Program-made: the position numbers and the translations under genes
Assembly: GCF_019175285.1 (NCBI RefSeq)
Contig: NC_056524.1
Span: 7,854,715-7,918,714 of the forward strand
Length of the DNA: 64,000 nucleotides
Source of the DNA: Sceloporus undulatus
Taxonomy: Eukaryota > Chordata > Lepidosauria > Squamata > Phrynosomatidae
Direction of reading: 5' to 3'
In this document: one piece after another, positions 58,600 through 64,000 of the stretch
Numbering within the stretch: the first letter of the stretch is position 1
Layout of the letters: each line of letters begins with the position of its first letter
Notes under the pieces: generated by a model
What the model was told of the DNA's origin: nothing
The model's input: only the letters and a program-made list of their open reading frames with translations
Database searches by the model: none

Positions 58600-58980
58600 C
58601 CTGATTGCAACGTTCCCAGGACAGACCACCACAAAGATCACAATGGAGACAAGTTGGAGCAGATTCAGGGAAGGGCAACAAGGATCAGTAGAGAACAAAA
58701 CACGAGGAAAGGTTGATCAGCTTTCTGAAGAGAAGACAGATGGGTTACTGGACTCTTTAAATATGTCAAGGGAAAAGGATGCAGGAGGATAGGACTGATC
58801 TAAACCATTTTATATTGCAAGAGGGTTCAACATAAGAAGGAATTTCAATAAGAGTGGTTTGATAATGGAACCAATTACCTAGAAGGATGGTGGTGCCTCT
58901 TTCTCTGGACATCTTCAAAAGAGTTAGAGAGGTATCTGCTGGGGATGCTCTAGCTGGATCCAATGATTAGAACTGGCATC
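58600..58980 (+). mobile_element. CR1 LINE 3' end
   Basis: Plus-strand text TCAGGGAAGGGCAACAAGGA, AGGGTTCAACATAAGAAGGA and TGGTGCCTCTTTCTCTGGAC is CR1 terminal coding and UTR sequence, diverged. Confidence 0.65.
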
Positions 58981-60190
58981 TTAACCACTGAGTCACTGCA
59001 TCTCTGCAACCACTAAGCCACTGCATTATCCCTGGGATAATGTCATGAAGGAAATAAAAATCCAAGAAGTAAATTGGAGGAGTAATGAAAGGAGAGTGGC
59101 AAACAGCACTGGTTTGAGGGTGTGGGTTAAGGGGTTTCTAGGCCTTTCAAAGGTGTGATTCAGCTAGTTGTTTATGAAGTACGCAGAGCTAGTACTAAGA
59201 ATTGCACAACAAATAAAATCAAGGGTACAAGCTTCCAAATGAAAGAAATACAAAAACATGCAAACTAAGGCACCTGCTCTTCAAATTACGTAATTCTTAC
59301 AATGGCCAGTTAACACAACAGATAACTGAAAAGAGGACTGGCTGGTCTTTTAGTCAATGGCTGGAGTCGGCACCACCTTCCCATTTCTTCTCTGTCAGCC
59401 AGCTGGGATTGTAATTCCCAGCTGGCTGACAGAGGGAAACTACTGCGTCTCAAATCTCTCTTAGGCTCGTAACCCAAGGCAATGAAAACAAAGATGCCAA
59501 GATTTGAACTGGGCTGGGGAATAAGCAAGAAATGCATGCAGTCTTCATAAAGAATATGATCTCTTTTCACAGGAGATTTCCTGATGAGACCCTGCCCCCC
59601 AGCTGAGGCTGCAAAGCATAGACCCAACAGAAAATCAAACATAGCAGCTCCTCCTGCTCCTTTATCCAGCTGCACCCAGCAACAAGAAAGAGAGAAGTCA
59701 CATCAGACAACACAAGAGCCAGCCCGGCAAATTCTATTAAGGGTGCAGAGCCGTTTCTGGGCTCGGAGCCAAAAATGTCCACCCCTTCTACTGCCAGACT
59801 AACACGCCTTGGCCTATACTGCTTATCTCTATGTGGCAGGGTCTGTAGGAGGAGCAGACAGCAAGCTGAGAAACTTGGAGATATTGCGCATGCATGCCAG
59901 ATACACAAACACTGAGTCGGTATTCTTACTCCATACCATTGAGAGAGTTCTCTCCTCCCCTGAGCAAGAAAGCCTCCGATAAATGTTTGGTGTTAGGCTG
60001 GGTCATCTCTTGAACAGTCTGCATTGTGGATGTAGTCAACTCAGTGCCCCAAGCACCAGCGTTCCATGCTTATCAAATCTGTACATTCAACACACATTTT
60101 CATACTGGCACTCATAAACATGAATTTTAAGCAACAAATTATTTTTCCTCTACCATTTTACTGTAGAAAGCCAACACAACAAAGTGTACT
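58981..60190. other. AAMDC-INTS4 tail-to-tail intergenic stretch
   Basis: No gene was recognised on either strand. It holds a perfect 19-bp hairpin at 59390-59434 (next entry). The ORFs of 70-120 residues here match nothing I know. Confidence 0.6.
59390..59434. repeat. Perfect 19-bp hairpin with 7-nt loop
   Basis: CTCTGTCAGCCAGCTGGGA at 59390-59408, loop TTGTAAT, then the exact reverse complement at 59416-59434. It is isolated from any recognised MITE. Confidence 0.85.
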
Positions 60191-60202
60191 CTTCTGTGCA
60201 AA

Positions 60203-60208
60203 TTTATT
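60203..60208 (-). terminator. INTS4: Candidate INTS4 poly(A) signal AATAAA (minus strand)
   Basis: TTTATT on the plus strand is AATAAA for INTS4. Past it, in the gene's direction, CACTTTGTTGTGTTGGC is a GT-rich downstream element. It would give a ~1.4-kb 3' UTR (60190-61624) that includes hAT-like debris near 60720-60785. Confidence 0.45.
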
Positions 60209-61624
60209 TAATTTGTAACAAATGAAAATATTTTTTCCTGTTTTGGCTCCAAATGTGTAGCTTTCCACATAAAAAGAAAAGGTAGTAACAACTGCCCTGA
60301 AAACCATGGCAGGCACATAGACACTGTCCTCCCCTAAAAATACCCAAGACTTCCTTTGTCAAGAGGGTCTCTGCTCCAAGTGTAATGTCAAGCTCCAGGG
60401 ATGTACAAGGTGATCCTTTCTCTAAAATGTAGAACAGGGCAGCCAAAAATGCATAGCTGGATCCAGCTGCCATTCAAGATGAAGTTCACCTGCTTAAACT
60501 AGAGCTAGACAATGGGACAAGGACCATTTTCCCACCCCACACCCACCGGGTGGGTTGCACCACGCAGTTTCAGCACACCTGAAGTGATGTGATGTCACTC
60601 CCAGCCTTTTTTTTAAAGGTTTGGAGGACTAGGGAAACCCTACTTCTGTCGTTTTGACCCATTCTGAGTGGCTTTTGGGCAACAAATTGCCCCAAATTGT
60701 TGAGGCTGGGAGGCTACAGTCACACTTGGTGGTCCCAAGGGCTATTTGTGGTCTGCAGGCGGCACTTTGCCAACCCCTGGTGAGCTGGAATACAGATAAA
60801 GATACAGATGAAATCACCAAAATTACAGGGATAAATCAAGGAGTATGGCTTGCAGTACACCCCAAACACACTGGAAGACACACTGATGTCATGCTAAAAA
60901 GAAAAGAACCTGGAATAAATGTGTTGGTTCATAAATAAGACACGAAATTAAAAAATACCAAAAAAAGAAAGTTGGGATCTGAAGAAGCCGGTGGGTAAGG
61001 AAGTGTCTCTCCTAGTTTATAAAACACAGTATCTCTTCTGATTTTTCAAATGGTGAACACAATTAATTGACAACAAGGTCAGCAAATGCCAAGTTCTTAG
61101 AATAAAAACACTGGGCCATACAGCCATCACATGGAGGGTACATGTTCAAAAGTCTTGTCTGTATTCCAGAGGCAATCCATCGCCTGCAATTGTGCTTAAG
61201 GCCGTGAAAGCCCACATGAAACAATACAACACACACTATCATCTCAGTCCCATGAAAAGAAACCAAGCCAGGAGATTTGGGCCTTCAGCCTGTAAAAGGA
61301 CAATTTGTTGATGTTGGTTACTATAGCACAAAACCAGCAACATCCCTTCTCTGCTTTTCAACGTTTCATGCCAACACATAGCTTTTGACTAAGGGGAAGA
61401 CCCTAACACAGTATAAAGTTGCAGATGTTGCACCATCATCTTCTAATACTCTTAAATTCTCTTAGAGAAAACTGCTTTCTTTAAGGCGATGTGTGTGGTG
61501 TTTGGAAACATATGTCCCAATGAAGTATCACAGCATGTGTGTCCTGTTCTAGGTTTTAAGTATCTCCAATTACTTTGAGAAAGCACACCAGCAGCATAAA
61601 ATATACTGGTTCCACAACAAGGTG

Positions 61625-61818
61625 TCACCGTCTGGCAGGCTTGGGCATGATATAGACTTTGACGGGTTTGCTGAAAGGGATAGTTCCTTCGATGGCATTC
61701 TCAGACTGAGGGAGAAGGTCAAAGCTATCTCCCCACATGGACCGTGGAAGCCTCGTGGACGCCTTGTTTCTGTCCGAACTGTATGCCAGCAACAGCCGTA
61801 CTTCAATCTGACAAGGCT
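61625..61818 (-). CDS. INTS4: INTS4 last coding exon (Integrator complex subunit 4)
   Basis: INTS4 is a HEAT-repeat subunit of the nuclear Integrator complex; it binds INTS9 and INTS11 in the cleavage module that processes snRNA 3' ends and attenuates pol II transcripts. This exon starts after CCTCTTCAG (acceptor next to 61818) and encodes EPCQIEVRLLLAYSSDRN, KASTRLPRSMWGDSFDLL, PQSENAIEGTIPFSKP, VKVYIMPKPARR then TGA (61627-61625). The IEGTIPFSKPVKVYIMPKPA ending matches the vertebrate INTS4 C-terminus as I recall it. The first glutamate codon is split (G|AG), and the exon at the window's end finishes in G, which fits. The gene continues beyond the right edge. Confidence 0.93.
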
Positions 61819-63990
61819 CTGAAGAGGAAATAATACATGAATAGTTGGGTAGGTAGGTGGATGGAGACAGACAGACAGACAGGGCTGAGATTCTATATCA
61901 CTGTCTATGATTGCTTTCACACAGCAGAATTAATGCAGTTTGACACCACTTCAACTGCCACGACTCCATCCTATGGAATCCTGGGATTTGTAGTTTGTTG
62001 CAGTACCAGTGTTCTCTGAGAGAAGGCCCAATATCTCATAAAACTATGGTACAAATATCAGAATTCAACAGCACTCAGCCATGGCAGTTAAAGTGGTGTC
62101 AATTGGCACTAATTCTGCAGTGTAGATCCAGCCTAGGTTGTGTAACTTTATGCATACATAGTGATGTAGCAGAAGCACTAAAGAACCATCCATATGAACT
62201 GTGAAGTTGCAAAACTGTTCAGTTCTACTTTCCACACACAGTAGTACACTTAGGAAAGCGTAAATCCATTACTGAATTCTACTCTCGGTCTTGGGGTTGG
62301 TTTTTGTTTGTTTGTTTGCTGTTGCCAAACATCAGCTAACAAAGAATCATGAATCGCAGATGCTGATGGCTGAGAGAGGTGCTGAAGTGGACCCAAAGGT
62401 TGGAAAATTGACTTTTGGACTACAACATTTCATCCAGCTACAAGCTTCATAATGCTGATTGGGGATTCAGGAGGTCATAGCTGCCTGGGGGATTTTTGGG
62501 AGCTGTGGTCAGAAATGCAACTTTCCCAAACTGTGGGTAGAGGTAAATTGATAAAGACTGACCCATAGAATTATATTATTCCCAACCATGAAGGACTTCA
62601 AAGTCAACAGCAGCCTGACCCAGATGGCAACCTGACACGGGGGGGAGAGATACTGATAGATTTGCACAAGATCCAAAGGATGCTGTACACATATAATAGA
62701 CACTGCATCTCTTACAATCCACACACACCAGAAAACACATTTGGAGATGGCTTCTCTCCCTGTTCCTGCTCTTCCACATGTGGAGTTTGTAAGGAAAGTA
62801 ACAGCATACAGAAACCAATTTTAACATTTAGGATTGATGTCTTGCAATGCATGCTTCTTTGCTACAGGTGTAAATTGTTGCTTATTTCATTCTCACATGC
62901 AAGAAGAATTATTTGAAAAGCTATGGAGTTCTACTCCAAGTCCCTCTATTGTAAGAAGTTGGGTGGATGGAAAGACATAGGGATTCCATTGTGGCTTTAG
63001 TGAGTTTAACAATCCTCCCCTCACATTTAAACACCTTGTCAAAGTAGTAAGGTTTGCAGCAGGGGCCAAGTGCTTCATCAGTTCTCCTGGGCTTTGATTC
63101 TATGTTTGTCATTTTATTCTGCTGATTACTTCGTAATATCTGCTGAGTATACTCCACTATATTTTACCTTTTTTTTTTAATTCTGGTGCTTTAATACTGT
63201 AATTTCTGTTTGTTTTTTCCTAGTGTAAAATACTCTGGATTTTTTTTAAAAAATGTTTCAAAAATAAACAAATACTTAACATATTAAAAACTAGACCAAA
63301 TAGGTTACTTTAGGGCTAGAAAAACTTATTAACGCATACAAAGGGGAGGAGGTTTAAACATTTCTAGTAATAACTGGCAACTTAAAAATTGGTCCTGGCA
63401 ACTATTTCAGAGGGGGCTAAAGAAAACAGGCAGCAAAAAATGCGGAGGTTGGCAGCACATGATTGGAGACCTCCTTGCAATGTTAGAATTAGTCATGAGT
63501 TGCAAAAATTAAAATTCAAAAAACAAAACAACCAAATTGCTGCAAGCATTTATGGATGTTATCTGTGATTGACTGGAAAGGCTACTCATCTAGTATCTGT
63601 CACTGTATAAAATATTGTTTTCAATTTTATTTTTCCAAGGTTCCACAGCAATTTTTTAGTTGAAAAAGAACAGATACAATTCTGTAGGGCCACCAACAAA
63701 CCTTTTATCCATATGATTTAATGAACTTACTTTTATCCATATGATTTAAATTACCCTGTGTTAAGCCTGCAGAGCAATCTTTTCCCAGCACTTAACATGT
63801 GGTATTTTCTAGATGGCTGTCACACGTGCAGCAAATAATGTATTCATGTTGGGGAGGGGGGGATTTCAGCTACTCTCTTGCTTCTTCACTGAAGAAAAAA
63901 CCTACACTATACGTAAGAGGTTGGGCATTACTCAAATGCAACGTATGCTGTCCAGAATTTCCAATACATTAAAGACAACATTTTCTTTAC
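61819..63990 (-). other. INTS4: INTS4 last intron
   Basis: It lies between the donor at 63990-63989 (GTAAAG) and the acceptor at 61820-61819. It contains a palindromic MITE at 61910-62135. The rest shows no exon or named repeat. Confidence 0.65.
61910..62135. mobile_element. GGCTGCATC-family palindromic MITE
   Basis: It includes GCAGAATTAATGCAGTTTGA, CACCACTTCAACTGCCACGA, GGAATCCTGGGATTTGTAGT and the inverted CATGGCAGTTAAAGTGGTGT and TTCTGCAGTGTAGATCCAGC. Confidence 0.7.
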
Positions 63991-64000
63991 CTGTCCAAGC
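63991..64000 (-). CDS. INTS4: INTS4 penultimate exon, 3' edge only
   Basis: The last ten bases read GCTTGGACAG on the minus strand, followed by the donor GTAAAG. Joined to the last exon this gives A-W-T-E-P-C, in phase. Only the exon edge is in the window. Confidence 0.65.

Overview
This is a vertebrate nuclear window. It holds parts of three conserved genes in the order RSF1 (- strand), AAMDC (+ strand), INTS4 (- strand), which is the order known from human chromosome 11q14. Only about 0.9 kb is protein-coding; the rest is intron, intergenic DNA and repeats. The repeat mix points to a squamate reptile, probably a lizard: CR1 and L2 LINEs, RTE-BovB fragments, tRNA-derived SINEs, a Sauria-type SINE, many hAT and Tigger MITEs and a SPIN element. 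The species call is inference. No retroviral or other virus-like element was recognised. Layout: positions 1-3132 are RSF1 intron 2 and 3133-3224 is RSF1 exon 2. Positions 3225-35290 are a ~32-kb RSF1 intron 1. It carries a GC-rich 1.4-kb hAT-like transposon, a 62-bp minisatellite, a LINE split by a 1.2-kb Tigger-like element, a SPIN copy, and a ~1.9-kb composite satellite ending just inside the gene. RSF1 exon 1 (35291-35561) lies in a CpG-rich block that runs to ~36114. There RSF1 and AAMDC start head to head and appear to share a bidirectional promoter with CCAAT and GC boxes. AAMDC has a noncoding first exon ending near 36114, a 15-kb first intron, and three coding exons (51096-51227, 54284-54379, 56594-56734) that join in phase into a complete 122-residue protein. 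Its 3' UTR probably ends near 58.4 kb and contains a Tigger MITE. The last INTS4 coding exon is 61625-61818 on the - strand, with a candidate poly(A) signal at 60203-60208, so AAMDC and INTS4 converge tail to tail. The window ends inside the preceding INTS4 exon (63991-64000). The three genes are housekeeping-type: RSF1 is a chromatin-remodelling subunit, AAMDC a small Mth938-domain protein and INTS4 an Integrator subunit. Nothing in the sequence suggests a joint pathway beyond conserved linkage and the shared RSF1/AAMDC promoter. The most notable non-gene signals are the composite satellite in RSF1 intron 1, a perfect 39-bp inverted repeat at 12.5-12.8 kb, the SPIN element, fold-back elements with long target-site duplications, a triple-nested insertion at 37.4-38.05 kb, and a CAG/polyglutamine tract at the RSF1 exon 1 splice donor.
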